A stretch of DNA of 64,000 bases from Cyclaneusma minus. Taxonomy: Eukaryota; Ascomycota; Leotiomycetes; Marthamycetales; Marthamycetaceae. This document shows positions 45,469-58,010 of the stretch, one piece after another. The first letter of the stretch is position 1; each line of letters opens with the position of its first letter. The notes below the pieces were generated by a model. The model had not been told where the DNA came from and ran no database searches. It was given only the letters and a program-made list of their open reading frames with translations. The translations under genes and the position numbers were made by a program. The stretch is taken from NCBI GenBank assembly GCA_037179335.1, contig JAKZHN010000048.1, positions 62,001 through 126,000 of the forward strand, in the 5' to 3' direction.

Positions 45469-48376
45469 TTACGCCCCCGTCTTCGCCATAAACTCATCAA
45501 AATCAAATCCGATCTCCCCCCTCCTCTCATCCACCACCCTCCCCCACTCCAAAAGCAACCTAAACATATAAACCTCCGCATCCTCCCTCCTAACCGTCTT
45601 CTCCGCCCACCTCTTCCCCTGCTCCGCAACAAACTGCGCCTCCTTTACCTTCCCCGCAATATTCACCTCCCTTCCTCCAATCTTCCCTCTCAGGCCTGTG
45701 AAGTAAGCTAATGTGCTGTGTAAGGCTTGGAAGCGTTCATCGATGGGCACAAAATGTAGCCAGGGGGTTATGCGGTCGTCGTACCATTCGCGGAATATGC
45801 TGCTGCGGAATGGCACGCTGTTGCTACGAAGAAAATTTAGGAATTTGTCGGAAGGGCCGTGTGAATCGAGAGTCAGTAAATAGCGATTAGAGTAGTGGTC
45901 TTCAAAGCGGATTTCTGGAAAAACGCCAAGTTCGGATTTTTGTGCCCCGCAGGTGCTGCCACAAGACGGGATCGAAGTGAGACCTGCGTTGATAGGTAGA
46001 AGGGGAGTGATTTCGGTCGCGGGCGCTGCGGCGTATTTCCATTTGTTTTCGTTGGGGTCGTTGGATCGGGGAAGGACGACGGTGATGTGATCTTTGGAGG
46101 TGAGGTTGTTGACTTGGTGCACGAGTCGTTGGTGTTGTAGACCTTTCCAGGATGCTTCGGAGTTGACCGCGTCGGATGCGGGGCCGCGCCAGAAGAGGAT
46201 TTCGTCCATTTGTTCGAAGGGGCGGTTGGGCCTGGGGTCTGGGGGGAGGCGGGAGGCATAGTGGCCGGGCCAGGGGAAGAGGATGTCGGTGAAGCCGGTG
46301 ACTTTGCTGCGACTGAAAATGGGCATGAGGGTGTGCGTGATGGTCTTCTCGGAGGCGAAGGAAAGGAGGAAGTCGTCGAGGATGGGGAGGTCGGGTTGGT
46401 TGCATAGATCGGATGCTAAAGTCCAGTTGTGGATGAATTGGCCGAGTGAGTGGGGAAATACGCAGTTGCCGCAGAAATCTCTCTTGTTGTAGTTTTGGTG
46501 GCTTTTGATTTGTGAGCTTGGGGGACAGCTATGAGCTATGAGTCTTCGGTTCTTGATGCTCATATCCCCGGTTGGAAGCTCGGAATTCCCTGATTCCACA
46601 TCCTTCATGGCTTGGTCCCACGCCGAGCCCATTTCTTTGCTGAAGCCGTGGTCAATGTCCGGCTTCAGCGCACCTTTGGAAGCTTGTCCAGATTTCCGGA
46701 GCCCATTGATTTGTTTCCAGGGAAGAATGTTTCGAGGCTCGTTGTCCAAGTTGATGGCTATGTCCATGTCTGGAAGCCACTCGGCAAATGTATCTATCAA
46801 CGATGCGGTCTCGTCTACAACCCACTGATCTTCTGGATTCAGGGCCTTGCCCCCTTCAGCATTCCCTGATCGAATACTGATGCCGACACTATTATGCTTT
46901 TCTGATCGGATGAGCATTTCCGTCGACATTCTTAGTATCTTGGGATCAACGCCCCAGAATGGCAGCATATCCTTTTCGATATGGTCATAGTCATCAACGA
47001 TAACTGTCTTCCTTGCCCTTGCAAAGTCAAACCACTTGTCGAAATTAGGAGGAGGAGATCTCCCATAACGAGCAATGTATTCGGTGGTAGCAGCTCTCAC
47101 TGTTGCGCTTGATGAGGCTTGTTTAAGCCAACGATCGGTGTCGGTTCTGGTCTGATACATGATGTAGTCTATGGGATGGAAGCCAACAGCGTTCGTTCGG
47201 ACCAGCCAAAAGATGCTGACGGATGCGGTGAGTAGGATCAGGAAGAAGTAGAGAATCGATGGAATACGTCGTGCGAAATTCTTCGCGAGTGATATCTCGG
47301 ACACATCATTGACATGCATGTAAGACGCGAAACCGAGGAAAACGAATATGAAGGCGAAGGTGTCAGTCCAATCTGACTGAGTTGGAAATGCATGTTGGCC
47401 GTTCCAGGCCATTTTGAGTTGCGACATGAAAGCATAGCAAAACGTGAAAAGTACCGTCCCTGTCAAGTAAGAGACTTCATTGACAAATTGGTCAAAGACC
47501 AGCCAGGCCAGGGTATAGCCGAGAATCTCGAAGCTTGCGTCCCAGAAATATGCTGAGCGAAGATCAAATATGTTCGCTGATAGTGCGCTGCCGAAAAATA
47601 TCAGACCCCCTCCGACCACAAGAAGCACAAGGGCGGATGATCCGAGGACTCTGGCGCTTATCTTCCGTTTGAGTGGCAAGCTTTGGATACCATCGAAAAG
47701 GGACCAAGCCGTGATTACGAGAATGGTGTCCAGGAGAACGCCAGCCAGCTGATAAGCGGGAATAATGTGGCTATCGCGCAGAGTACGTGGGCAGATGTAG
47801 GTCGAGCGCATTGCGGTACTCGGAGCCAAGTGCCCTCCCCAGCATAGTAGGACCACGGGACCCAAATACCGGAATTGAGAGTCGGTCAGCGTGTCGTACA
47901 GATCATCAAAGATGTTGTTGGACATAAACTGCTCATCTTCATCCACAGGCCTGAACCGTTGGACTGTCACATAATCGTAAACAGCCAGCAAGACTGGCAC
48001 AAGAAACTAGACGGAGGTTAGTCGGTGCTACCCAGTGAGTTCCGCAACATACCTCTATGCCAGCAGCTGAACATTGGTAGTCATTGGAAATTCTCCTCAA
48101 AGTCTCTATCCTCAGAGCCAGACAGATGTTGATTATGATTATGCTTCTCCTGAGAGAGGGCATAGAATGGCCCTTGTTTGACCGGCTAGGAGCCGATGCT
48201 TCTTCGGTTTGCGGCAATGTCTCATCTCTGTCCTCAAGTGGGATTGCTGCATAGTCCGAGACAGTCGACGAGTGCCCAGTTGTGTGCCAGTTCAACACCA
48301 AGGCAGCAATAGCGGACAGAAGAATCGACCAGACTATGGCTGGAATAGGTCGCTCTGGGAAGGAGTCAGATGACAT
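45469..48376 (-). CDS. Membrane-anchored GT90 glycosyltransferase (CAP10/CAP59-like surface glycan enzyme)
   Basis: Two exons, 48053-48376 and 45469-48006, encode about 953 aa; the intron is only 46 nt. I chose ATG 48376 (MSSDSFPERP). One hydrophobic helix lies near the N-terminus (IVWSILLSAIAALVL). A run of further membrane segments follows in the first half of exon 2, including LGSSALVLLVVGGGLIFFG and FAFIFVFLGFASYM. The C-terminal ~370 residues form the family 90 domain, with EILFWRGPASD, RYLLTLDSHGPSDKF, VPFRSSIFREWYDDR and WLHFVPI. Relatives include cryptococcal Cap10/Cap1-type xylosyltransferases and animal protein O-glucosyltransferases. A Golgi role in cell-surface glycan synthesis is likely; donor and acceptor are unknown. 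Divergent from KRE33 across ~510 bp. Confidence 0.9.
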
Positions 48377-48886
48377 CGCCACGTGATTTGACTTTGCACG
48401 ATATTGACTAACCCCAAGTCTGGCGTGACTCCCACGTGACAAAGTTCCATGTTACAATAACAAAGGCACTAGAAGGACGGATCAGTACAACGTGCTGGAG
48501 CCCTGGGAAGCACTCGACACACCTGAGCATCAAAGCTCTCCCATAATTGACGGGCGCCATTCACTGTAACGGAGACTGGGAAGTTGTGCAGAAGAGACGC
48601 TCATCTCTAAATGACGATCCGGTACTCGCTTGATGGAAATATCAGGAGACGGATCAGGGGCAACTGTAATCGATCTCAGCCTTACAGCAGTTTCGCAGCC
48701 GGCTGGAGCATGGGCCAGCGCTAAGCCACATTGGGGCCTAGGCTATCGCACACCCTGGTCAAAAAGTTTCCACCGATTCTGCCAATCTGTTGCGCATCCA
48801 GATCTCGAATTCGAAGAGCTTTCAAGAATCGCATGTTCATGTCGCCGTCGAGGGGAGAATAGTGACACAGCTGCCGAGAGTTGAAG
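48377..48886. promoter_or_regulatory. Bidirectional intergenic region GT90 / KRE33
   Basis: 510 bases separate two divergent ATGs, so both promoters must lie here. A CACGTGA occurs at 48381 and again at 48433. I see no further gene. Confidence 0.5.
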
Positions 48887-51800
48887 ATGGACCGAAAAGC
48901 CGTGTAAGGGATTCTTCAATGCTAGATGCTGTACATCAACTGATCGATTTCTGCAGAGACTCGCGCATTCCCGCCCTCATTCGCAATGGCATCCAAGAGA
49001 AGAAGAGGAGCTTCTTCGTCGTCGTCGGCGACCGCACCAAGGATGTCATCGTACATCTCCACTACATCATGTCCCAGATGGACGTGAAGCAGAACAAATC
49101 CGTGCTCTGGGCATACAAGAAACAGCTACTGGGCTTCACCAGTCATCGCAAGAAGCGAGAGAACAAGATCAAGAAGGAGGTCAAGCGCGGCATCCGAGAA
49201 GCCAACACCGAGGACCCTTTCGAGCTGTTCGTGTCCCTCAACAACATCCGATATGTCTACTACAAGGAAACCGAGAAGATTCTGGGCAACACCTACGGCA
49301 TGTGCATCTTGCAGGATTTCGAGGCCATCACTCCTAATCTGCTTGCGCGGACAATGGAAACTGTCGAGGGCGGAGGTCTGGTTATTCTGCTGTTGAAGGG
49401 AATGAACAGTTTGAAGCAGCTTTACACTTTGTCTATGGACGTCCATTCGCGCTACCGGACCGAGGCTCACGATGATGTTGTGTCCCGCTTCAACGAGCGA
49501 TTTATCCTGTCTCTCGGGAGCTGCGAGTCCTGTCTGGTTATCGACGACGAACTCAACGTTCTGCCAATATCGGGAGGCAAAAACGTGAAAGCGCTGCCTC
49601 CACCAGACCTCGATGAGCCGAAGAGCGCATCGATGAAGGAGCTGGATAGCATGAAGGACGCTTTACAAGACACCCAGCCAGTCGGTTCCTTGGTCACATT
49701 GGCAAAGACGGTTGACCAAGCAAAGGCATTGCTCACGTTCGTTGACGCAATCGCTGAGAAGACACTGAAGAGTACAGTGGCCCTTACTGCTGCCAGAGGT
49801 CGAGGCAAATCCGCTGCGCTGGGAGTGGCTATTGCAGCTGCTGTAGCCCACGGCTACAGTAATATCTTCATCACTTCGCCGAGCCCGGAGAACTTGAAGA
49901 CATTGTTTGAGTTTATTTTCAAAGGATTCGATGCTCTGGGCTACCAAGACCATCTTGATTACTCCATCATTCAGTCCACAAATCCAGACTTCAACAAGGC
50001 TATTGTTCGCGTGAATATCCACCGCCAGCACCGCCAGACTATCCAATACATCAGACCTCAAGATGCCCACGTTCTTGGCCAGGCAGAATTGCTAGTAATC
50101 GATGAGGCGGCAGCAATTCCATTGCCACTCGTACGAAAGCTCATGGGACCTTACTTGGTCTTCATGGCGTCGACCATTAACGGATACGAGGGTACGGGTC
50201 GGTCCTTGTCTTTGAAGCTTATCAAGCAGCTCCGTGAACAGTCAAGGGGCATCATCAAGCCAACCGGCGATGATGCCCAGCTTGCTGACCGAAGTACTGG
50301 GAAGGCCGCAAAGGTGGCCGACACGAGCTCTACAGGAGGTCGCTCGCTCCGAGAAATCACCCTTTCCGAACCTATCCGATACGCACAAGGCGATGCTGTC
50401 GAGAAGTGGATGAATACTTTGCTTTGCCTTGATGCAACATTACCCAGATCGAAGTTGAACACTCAAGGATGCCCACATCCTTCACAGTGTCAACTTCTGA
50501 ACGTCAACCGAGATACCCTCTTCTCATTCCACCCCGTCTCCGAAAAGTTCCTCCAACAAATGATCGCCCTATATGTGGCTAGTCATTACAAAAACACCCC
50601 TGACGATCTCCAATTAATGAGCGATGCGCCAGCACATCAATTGTTCGTTCTTGTCCCGCCAGTATCAGAAGACAGCGCTCGACTGCCTGAACCGCTCTGT
50701 GTCATTCAAGTCGCACTTGAAGGCCGCATCAGCAAGAAAAGTGTTGTCAGCAGCCTTAGCAGAGGCATGAGACCTGCGGGCGACTTGATCCCTTGGCTTG
50801 TCAGTCAGCAATTCCAAGATGAAGACTTCGCAGGGCTCTCTGGAGCTCGTGTTGTCCGAATTGCAACAAATCCCGATTACATCTCCATGGGCTACGGTAG
50901 CCGTGCTCTGGAGCTTCTTCATGATTTCTATGAAGGCAAATTCACTAGCTTGTCAGAAGATGTCAATATGGATGCAGAGCAGTCGATGACTCGAGTGACT
51001 GATACCGAACTCCACAGTGCATCCCTACTTGATGATAACATCAAGGTCCGCGACATTCAAAAGATGCCTCCACTCTTCGCCAAACTATCAGAGAAACGCC
51101 CGGATAGCCTCGACTATGTTGGCGTCAGTTATGGTTTGACTCAATCTCTTCACAAATTCTGGAAGCGTGCTTCATACGTTCCAGTGTATTTGCGCCAAAC
51201 GGCCAACGATCTGACGGGTGAGCACACTTGCGTCATGCTGCGAACTCTCGAGACGAGTGAAGACAAATCGTGGCTGGGAGCTTTCTCCCGCGACTTCCAT
51301 AAGCGATTCTTGACGCTCTTGTCGTACCAGTTCCGGGAATTCCCCTCCGTCCTCGGTCTCAGTATTGACGAGTCCACCAACAACGGATCCATGTCAGACC
51401 CAGAAGGACAACCGCAGCCGCTTACAAAGGCAGAGCTTGATGCTCTACTCTCGCCATTTGACCTGAAGAGACTGGAGTCGTATGCGAACAACATGCTCGA
51501 CTACCACGTTGTGCTCGACCTTATTCCCACTCTCGCAATGCTGTACTTCACCGGCCGCTTGAAGCAGCATGTCAAGCTCACCGGTGTTCAGTGCTCAATC
51601 CTCTTAGCCGTTGGGTTACAACGCAAGAACCTGTCAGCTGTTGAAGCAGAGCTATCACTACCCTCGCAACAACTCCTTGCCATGTTCATCAAGATCATGC
51701 GAAAGCTCAGCAGTCACTTCCGAGAGCTAGTGACTGGTGCAATTGAGGCAGAGATGCCCAAGCAAGATGAAATTGTCAGCCGCGAGAACGCCACCGGCGT

Positions 51801-52231
51801 CGTGGAAGACGAAGTGGTTGATGAACGATTTGCACCTCTTGAGAAGGATCTGGACGAGGAGCTGGATGAGGCAGGTGATGAGGCGATGAAAGAGTTAAGG
51901 GAGAAGCAGAGGCAGCTCATCGATGCTCTGCCCTTGGACCAGTAAGTGCCATATACAGCTTTCACATCGGAGAAAAGAAAAGTCACGGAACTAGAGGGCT
52001 AATTATGGTCTTTTCGCCAGATATGAAATCGAGGAAGGAGCACCGGGATGGGCAGAGGCGGAGAAGCAGGTTAAGAAAGCGGCGCTCAAAGGGGAGAAGA
52101 GCACTGTGGTTAGTGTGAAGAGTACTAAGGCCCCGAAGAGGAAAGCGGGCGAGACTGCTGCGGAGATTTATGAGGCTGAGCTTGGGGAGAAGAAGCCTAA
52201 GAAGGCTAAGAAGGGGAAGAAAGCTGCTTGA
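48887..52231 (+). CDS. KRE33: RNA cytidine acetyltransferase Kre33/NAT10
   Basis: Three exons (48887-48903, 48957-51941, 52021-52231) give about 1070 aa. The first exon is just 17 nt; splicing yields MDRKAVDSRIPALIRNG, which fits the conserved N-terminus, whereas the unspliced upstream frame does not. Domains in order are the N-terminal DUF1726/TmcA-like region, an RNA-helicase-like ATPase with P-loop ARGRGKSA (~288) and the VIDEAAAIP Walker B, a GNAT acetyltransferase fold with VVRIATNPDYISMGYGS (~640), and a basic Lys-rich tail. The enzyme makes N4-acetylcytidine in 18S rRNA and, with Tan1/THUMPD1, in tRNA-Ser and tRNA-Leu; it acts in the nucleolus and is needed for small-subunit maturation. 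No anomalies are seen. Confidence 0.97.
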
Positions 52232-53179
52232 GCCGCATAATTCGTGGGTATTTTCAGTTGTGACCCTGAGACGGGTCTGCTTGGTATTGAGAAAAGAGGT
52301 CACTTCGGGTAGTGAGTGACTAGATCAGCCATATATCAGGAGCAGGCGTTTTGATGTTCATATGGGTATCATGCGAGCTCGTTTTCAGTTTCGAAAGACT
52401 GACGAGCATTGATTTCTGGTTCTTAATGTTACCCTGAGGATGTGCCCGTCAGATGTGGTGAAGCTGACTCGAAATGGAGAGGTCCCTCCCTCGCTTGCCG
52501 CAACCGTAGACTTGTGCAATGTCGACCTCGACTTTCAGAATTCGATCCACCCCCGTTCCCATTGTCAATCCCCGGTCCCAAAACAGCTTTTCGGCCATAT
52601 CATGTTTGGCGTCTTGAAGATGGATCATCGCTTTACCAATACCATGATCGGATCTCGTACCCGAGTTATCAGCGATAACAACCCCAAAGAGTCGAACGAC
52701 ACTTGACATCTCGTACAGCTGCCCCGCGTGCAACTGTGGGGCACGTCCGAGCGACGCAGGTACATCACATACAACGTGACATGGCAATGACTCTGTTTGT
52801 TTACACAAACTATCCCATTTTCCTGGGTTCTGTTCCTGGAGTCAATCTTTGCCCAGACTGCGGCTATCACAAGATAAGAAATGTCTGGGTGAAGACTGGC
52901 TCGGCGGTCGTTGATAGGACCGAAGACTCGGCCGGCTTCGGCTTCCACTTAATATCGCGGCGGTCCCTTGACGGAATAGATCGAGGTAATGGAATGGTGG
53001 GCCTGTAGGTGGACGGAAGACCGTTGAGGCACAAGACTAGTGGGGATACTTGGTCTTGAACGGTAAGTATAAGAAGGATAGGAGTTACCCCGACCTTTCT
53101 CGATTCCTCTCAAGTTGTGTTGCTCTCTCAAGTTCCAGTCTCGAGCTTTGTTCGTCTCTTCCCATAATTCTCCGTCAAG
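52232..53179. other. Intergenic region
   Basis: About 0.95 kb with no supportable gene. The last ~150 bases are T/C-rich and likely the leader of the asparaginase gene. Confidence 0.45.
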
Positions 53180-54507
53180 ATGTTGTCAAGTTTGCTCTTT
53201 GCTGTTGCTCTTGCGGTCCCAAGTTATGCTTCCCCAATACACTTTGCCCGGGATACGAATACTTCCAATCCTTATGTCTTTACAAACTCCAATGGCCTGA
53301 ATTTCACGCAGATGAATGCTAGTCTGCCAAATGTAACAATCTTTGCAACAGGTAATGCCCCTGTGCCCCAATTACATATGGCTTCTTCTCTTGTTCAGAG
53401 ACTAATCGAGATACCCCAACAGGAGGCACAATCGCTGGATCAGACAGTTCAGCCACCGCAACAACCGGCTACACAGCAGGCGCCGTCGGCGTTCTCGACC
53501 TCATCAACGCCGTCCCCGAGCTCCTAAACATATCCAACGTAGCCGGCGTCCAAGCCTCCAACGTCGCCTCCGAAGACGTCACCCACGACATCCTCCTCTC
53601 CATGTCCAAGCAAATCAACAAAGTCGTGTGTGATGACCCGACCATGGCCGCCGCCGTCGTCACCCACGGCACCGACACCCTCGAAGAAACCGCCTTCTTC
53701 CTCGACGCCACCGTCAACTGCGGCAAACCCATCATCATCGTCGGCGCCATGCGTCCCTCCACCGCCATCTCTGCCGACGGCCCCTTCAACCTCCTCGAAG
53801 CCGTGACTGTCGGCATTTCCGAGGACGCAAAAGATAGAGGCGCTATGGTTGTTATGAATGATCGTATTGTGTCGGCTTATTATGTTACGAAGACTAATGC
53901 GAATACTATGGATACGTTTAAGGCGCCGGAGATGGGGAACTTGGGAGAGCTGATTAGTGATACGCCGTTTTTCTTTTATCCGCCGGTGACGCCGACGGGG
54001 AAGATGGTGTTTGATGTTAGCAACGTCACGGAGATTCCGAGAGTGGATATTTTGTTCTCGTATCAGGATATGCATAATGATACGTTGTATAATGCAGTTG
54101 CGGCTGGGGCGAAGGGCTTTGTGGTATGTCCCCCTTTCCCCTTCAGAAATTTTCCCATCCCAATTGGTCACGACAAGCTCCGATTTTCGCAGGTGAGATG
54201 AGCCTTTTTGAGCGCAGAAGCTTACAATTTCCAACAGGTCGCAGGAGCTGGAGCAGGAGGTGTCACGACTTCCTTCAACTACGCGATTGAAGACGTGGTT
54301 AACAGATACAACATCCCCATCGTGCAGAGTATGCGCACTGTCAATGGCGAAGTTCCCCAGAGCGATGTGAGCAGTCAAACAGCGATGCACATTGCAAGCG
54401 GATACCTGAACCCCCAGAAGAGTAGGCAAAAGTTGGCGTTGTTACTTGCTACGGGGAAGAACACGACGGAAATTGCGGATGCTTTTGCTGGCACGAGAAA
54501 TGATTGA
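53180..54507 (+). CDS. Secreted type II L-asparaginase
   Basis: Three exons (53180-53351, 53423-54123, 54238-54507) encode about 380 aa. Residues 1-18 form a signal peptide (MLSSLLFAVALAVPSYAS). The first active-site motif, ATGGTIAGS, is rebuilt exactly at the first splice junction. The second, VVTHGTDTLEET, supplies the catalytic Thr-Asp pair, and the conserved GAMRPSTAISADGPFNLLEA and AGAGAGG segments follow. Several Asn-x-Ser/Thr sites fit secretion. The reaction is L-asparagine to aspartate plus ammonia, a nitrogen-scavenging activity in the periplasm or medium. The third exon's acceptor is placed at 54237, after several unusable AGs. A MITE lies just downstream of the stop codon. Confidence 0.94.
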
Positions 54508-54567
54508 GGTGGGAGTTGCTGTATGTATTGGTTGAATGTTAAAGAATTTATGATACGGCAAGTGACA

Positions 54568-54781
54568 CAGTTAGGCGAACAAGTCTGAACCCCTCTAGGG
54601 CCCTCCCGACAACAGGGAGTATCCCAGTGATTGGGGATATCCTCAGTGACTGGAACTCTCTTCAGTGATCGGAAATACCCCCAAGGACTAGGAATATCCC
54701 CGGTACTTGGGGATATCTCCGGTAATCGAGAGTATCCCCAAGATTGGGAATCTTCTCAGTTCGACTTCTTTCGTCCCACTG
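54568..54781. mobile_element. MITE, same family, copy 2 (214 bp)
   Basis: The ends are CAGTTAGGCGAACAAGTCTG and, read inward from the other side, CAGTGGGACGAAAGAAGTCG. They are imperfect inverted repeats matching copy 1. TA follows the 3' end; the 5' flank is CA, probably a mutated TA. Inside are about seven ~19-bp repeats of the type GGGATATCC plus AGTGATTG. It lies between the convergent asparaginase and P450 genes. Confidence 0.75.
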
Positions 54782-54883
54782 TAACTGTAAGAGAAAGATT
54801 GGCTGTCGAGATCTCAGCTATACCCTCGAAAGATAAAACATCAAATGATCAGGACTGAGAAGCCTCGAGCGAGAAAGCCAGGT

Positions 54884-57059
54884 CTACGCCATCAAGTCTC
54901 GCTCTTTAAACAGAACAATCGGTCCATCGGTTACTGCAGTGATATGATCGCACAGCTGGTATTCCCACGGTTTCTCCCTTCCCTTCTCCCCGTCGAGCTT
55001 TCCTTCACCCACAGTGCTCTCACTCTTGAAATCGAAAACGAATATCATCGACGCCATCAACAGTTGCATCTCCGCATAGGCTAAGCCACGACCAATACAA
55101 GACCTTGGTCCGAGAGACATAGGGGTGAAAGCACTCTGAGCACGCTCTACATCTTCTGCATTTACACCATTTTCTCCATCTATTCAGCGCTCGGGCACAA
55201 ACCTGGACAGATTCGGGTAGTAGTGGGGGTGATGGTGAATGCTGTAGATTCCGGTGCCAACTTCACAGCCAGCTGGAATGTACGCTCCATCGATCTCGGC
55301 GCCATGATCGAGGACTTCTCTCCCGAGAGCGCTACCAATCGGGGGCGACATGCGCATTGTTTCGTCAATGCAAGCGCGGAGATAGACACAGGATGATAGT
55401 TTGGTGCCGAGACAGATCTCATCGATAGACTGGAACGTCTCGCGGATCTCTTTAGTAACTTTCTCGTAGGCGGCAGCGTTGCGAGTCAAGTAAAAGAAGA
55501 TGCCTGCAAGTGCTGTCGATGTTGTATCGGACCCTATTTCAATTATTAGCACTCCGGCTATTGTCAGACTCTCGGAATCTTCTTACCGGCCATGATCAGA
55601 GTTGCACTTTCAGCCACCATTTGCTCTGTCGTAAGCCCTGTATTCGTTACAGGGTCGACGTATTCTGCTAGACCAGAAAATACACTGCCACTCTTGGGCT
55701 CACTACCATTGCCTAATGAGCGCACCAGGCCATCGACAGATCTCAGGAATCTGTGACCGCCGTGGATTGATTTGGGAAAAAGCCACTTGTCTAGCCGACA
55801 GATTTTGACCTTAGGGACAAAGACAACGAAATTTATACGAACATTGGAGGCTTGCATGCAGTCCCAAATGTAACGCCATCGGGTGGAGCTTAGCAAGTTG
55901 TACTGTAGTCCGAAGACGACATCTGCCATGACGTCGAAGACGTAGTAGTTACCTGTGGAACATATTAGCAACTGGAAGGAAGAATTTTGCAATACATTAG
56001 GCGAAAGAATTCTAAGCCCCACGCCCCCTTCCCAATAATTGAGAATATCCATAGGGGGTGAGAATATTCCTAGCAATTGAGAATATTCTTAGGGATTGCG
56101 AATGTCCTGAATGATTTGGAATATCCCAAAAAATTAAGAAATCAGAAAAATAAGCAGAAAAAGAAGTCTCCACTGCTACACATTGAATTCAGAAATGGGG
56201 AGCGGACGTTCTTCGTCCCGCTGTACTCACACATTGGAGACATATCAATAGGCTGTGACCAGGTCCCAGCTGCGAGAAGAGGCTGTTCATCCCCCGTAGC
56301 CGTTACGGGGACGTCAACCTCTCCTCGGCGAATAGCAGTGCACATGGCTTCGATATGCTTAAGTATCTTCGGCTGGTATGAATGAATCATGCTGGTAGAG
56401 AGACCTTGGCCCACGACTCGGCGACGCCGTCCGTGTTCGGTTTTGTCGAGGAGTGTGAATGTATTTGCGGCCAGGTGGAACAAGCCAGCATAACTTTTGC
56501 TCTTTTTCACGTTCTTCTTTTGGCCGTATATGTCTGTTTTCAACAGCTATAATCAGTTTGGTGCGAAAGAAAACTGAAGGGTTTGGGTGTCATCACCCTG
56601 TAGAGCCGTGTGGCTAAGTATTGATCAGCAGACGATTGGGTGCATAGCGCACGAATTTTCCTAAGACGATTAGTCACTACATCCATTATCACTTTCCAGA
56701 AGAAAGTCGTAAGCATAGATTCGAAGGTTATCACCGTATTTGAGATGACATCTCCACATATCCAAGTGAACGTCTCCTTTCCACGCATGATAGCCGGCGT
56801 ACAGATTGCTGAGTTTTGCAAGCCAAGGACCAGGATATTTTGCCAGAGGGTGGAGATATAATCGGTGGAAAACAAAGTACAGAATCTGGAGAACCCTCGA
56901 GTTAGCTAGAGTAAGACAGGACTATCCGCACCAAATACTCACCGGGAGAGCTGAGACGAGAAAGAACAGAGCTCCGAGTTGCGGAAGTGAGAGATTGAAG
57001 TCCAAAATCTTGAGAGCTTGATCGAGGATTAAAAGGTCTTGAGATAGCTCTCGATTCAT
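54884..57059 (-). pseudogene. Cytochrome P450 pseudogene
   Basis: Six exons can be traced on the minus strand: 56943-57059, 56735-56885, 56597-56660, 56231-56533, 55587-55952 and 54884-55533. The start is MNRELSQDLL. Recognisable parts are the proline-rich HPLAKYPGPW, the I-helix AGSDTTS (rebuilt by splicing), the K-helix ETMR, and the heme loop LGPRSCIGRG with its Cys. Two lesions break it. The third exon is 64 nt where 63 keep the frame; one extra T near 56617 produces a stop. A TGA at 55184-55186 also interrupts the last exon where the family has Trp, just before the heme loop. In addition Met replaces the usual Phe of FxxGxRxC. Copy 3 of the MITE sits in the fourth intron, which would still splice. 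A sequencing error could explain either lesion, less likely both. Confidence 0.85.
55995..56223. mobile_element. MITE, same family, copy 3 (229 bp), in a P450 intron
   Basis: TA flanks both ends (55993-55994 and 56224-56225). The termini are CATTAGGCGAAAGAATTC and, inward from the other side, CAGCGGGACGAAGAACGTC, more diverged than in copy 1. About five ~19-bp units like GAGAATATTCCTAGCAATT fill one half. It lies within the fourth intron of the P450, five bases from the splice donor, in the orientation opposite to copy 1's best-matching half. Confidence 0.7.
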
Positions 57060-57851
57060 GGGGGATTCTGGGTGTAAAATTCGTAGACTGAAGACCACTG
57101 CGCTGCGAGCAGGCTGGTGGTCATGGTGTGTATTATATATGGAAGGGGAGGGCTACCTGCGGTGTGGATGAGCGCCTCTCTGTATCCCAGCAGTCACTGT
57201 CAGACTGCCAGGCTGCCAACGCTTCAGCTGCTGTGCCTCTAAGGCTCTCTACTTCCACGCCCTATTTGACTTCAGTTTGAGTACTTCTAACGAGGCTTGC
57301 AACTAATAACTTACATTTTTGGAAGGCAGAATCGAAATCCTGACAAACCGCCTGGAGGTTGAGAGGCCTGCCGCGAAAAAACAACGCCAAAACGCCGCAG
57401 CCCCCAAATCCCAATGATGGCTCCTATGAGAATCCGTCCCGGGGCACCATTCTTTCTCGAGTGCTGAGCGGCACAGAACAGTTACGCCTGCGTTGGAATC
57501 CTTAGTTCCGACGTTACATTCAAGTGTCAGACGAAGGGCGTGTCCCATTCGTTGGCCAACGGGAAAAGTCGCTTGATAGCGACAACGGCATTGACTTTTG
57601 CGGAAAGCTCAATGACAGGTACAGATTCTGCTGGCGGCAGAATGAGGATTCAAGAATCGTAGATTTCAAGACTAATTCTAGATAACAAAGGAATACGCTC
57701 GGGTATAGCCCTAACCGTGCCCAATAGACACCCACCCATTCTCGCGGCACTCACCCTATCCAATTTCGATCTATGCTCCCAGCATCATTTCACCAATACC
57801 AGTTGCGATCACTTTCCCGTCGCTCGCTGTCAGCCAACGTGTCCGTCTCAG
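57060..57851. other. Intergenic region
   Basis: About 0.8 kb between the P450 start and the amidase 3' end. No gene is supportable. Confidence 0.4.
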
Positions 57852-58010
57852 GTCAAGTCCTCACTGCTAGACCAAGTCCTCTCTCTAGTCTCACAACAAA
57901 TCCTCAATCTCAGACAAAGCCCTTAATGCCAGACAGACTCCTTACTCTCAGATCAAGTTCTCAAGCCCAGATCAACTCCTCAATCCCAGATTAGTCTTCA
58001 ATCCAGATCC
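57852..58010. repeat. Minisatellite, ~20-22 bp unit, about 8 copies
   Basis: Imperfect tandem units of the type CAAGTCCTCACTCTCAGA (for example TCAACTCCTCAATCCCAGA) run from about 57852 to the amidase stop codon at 57998 and slightly into its last codons. It presumably forms the amidase 3' UTR. Confidence 0.7.
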
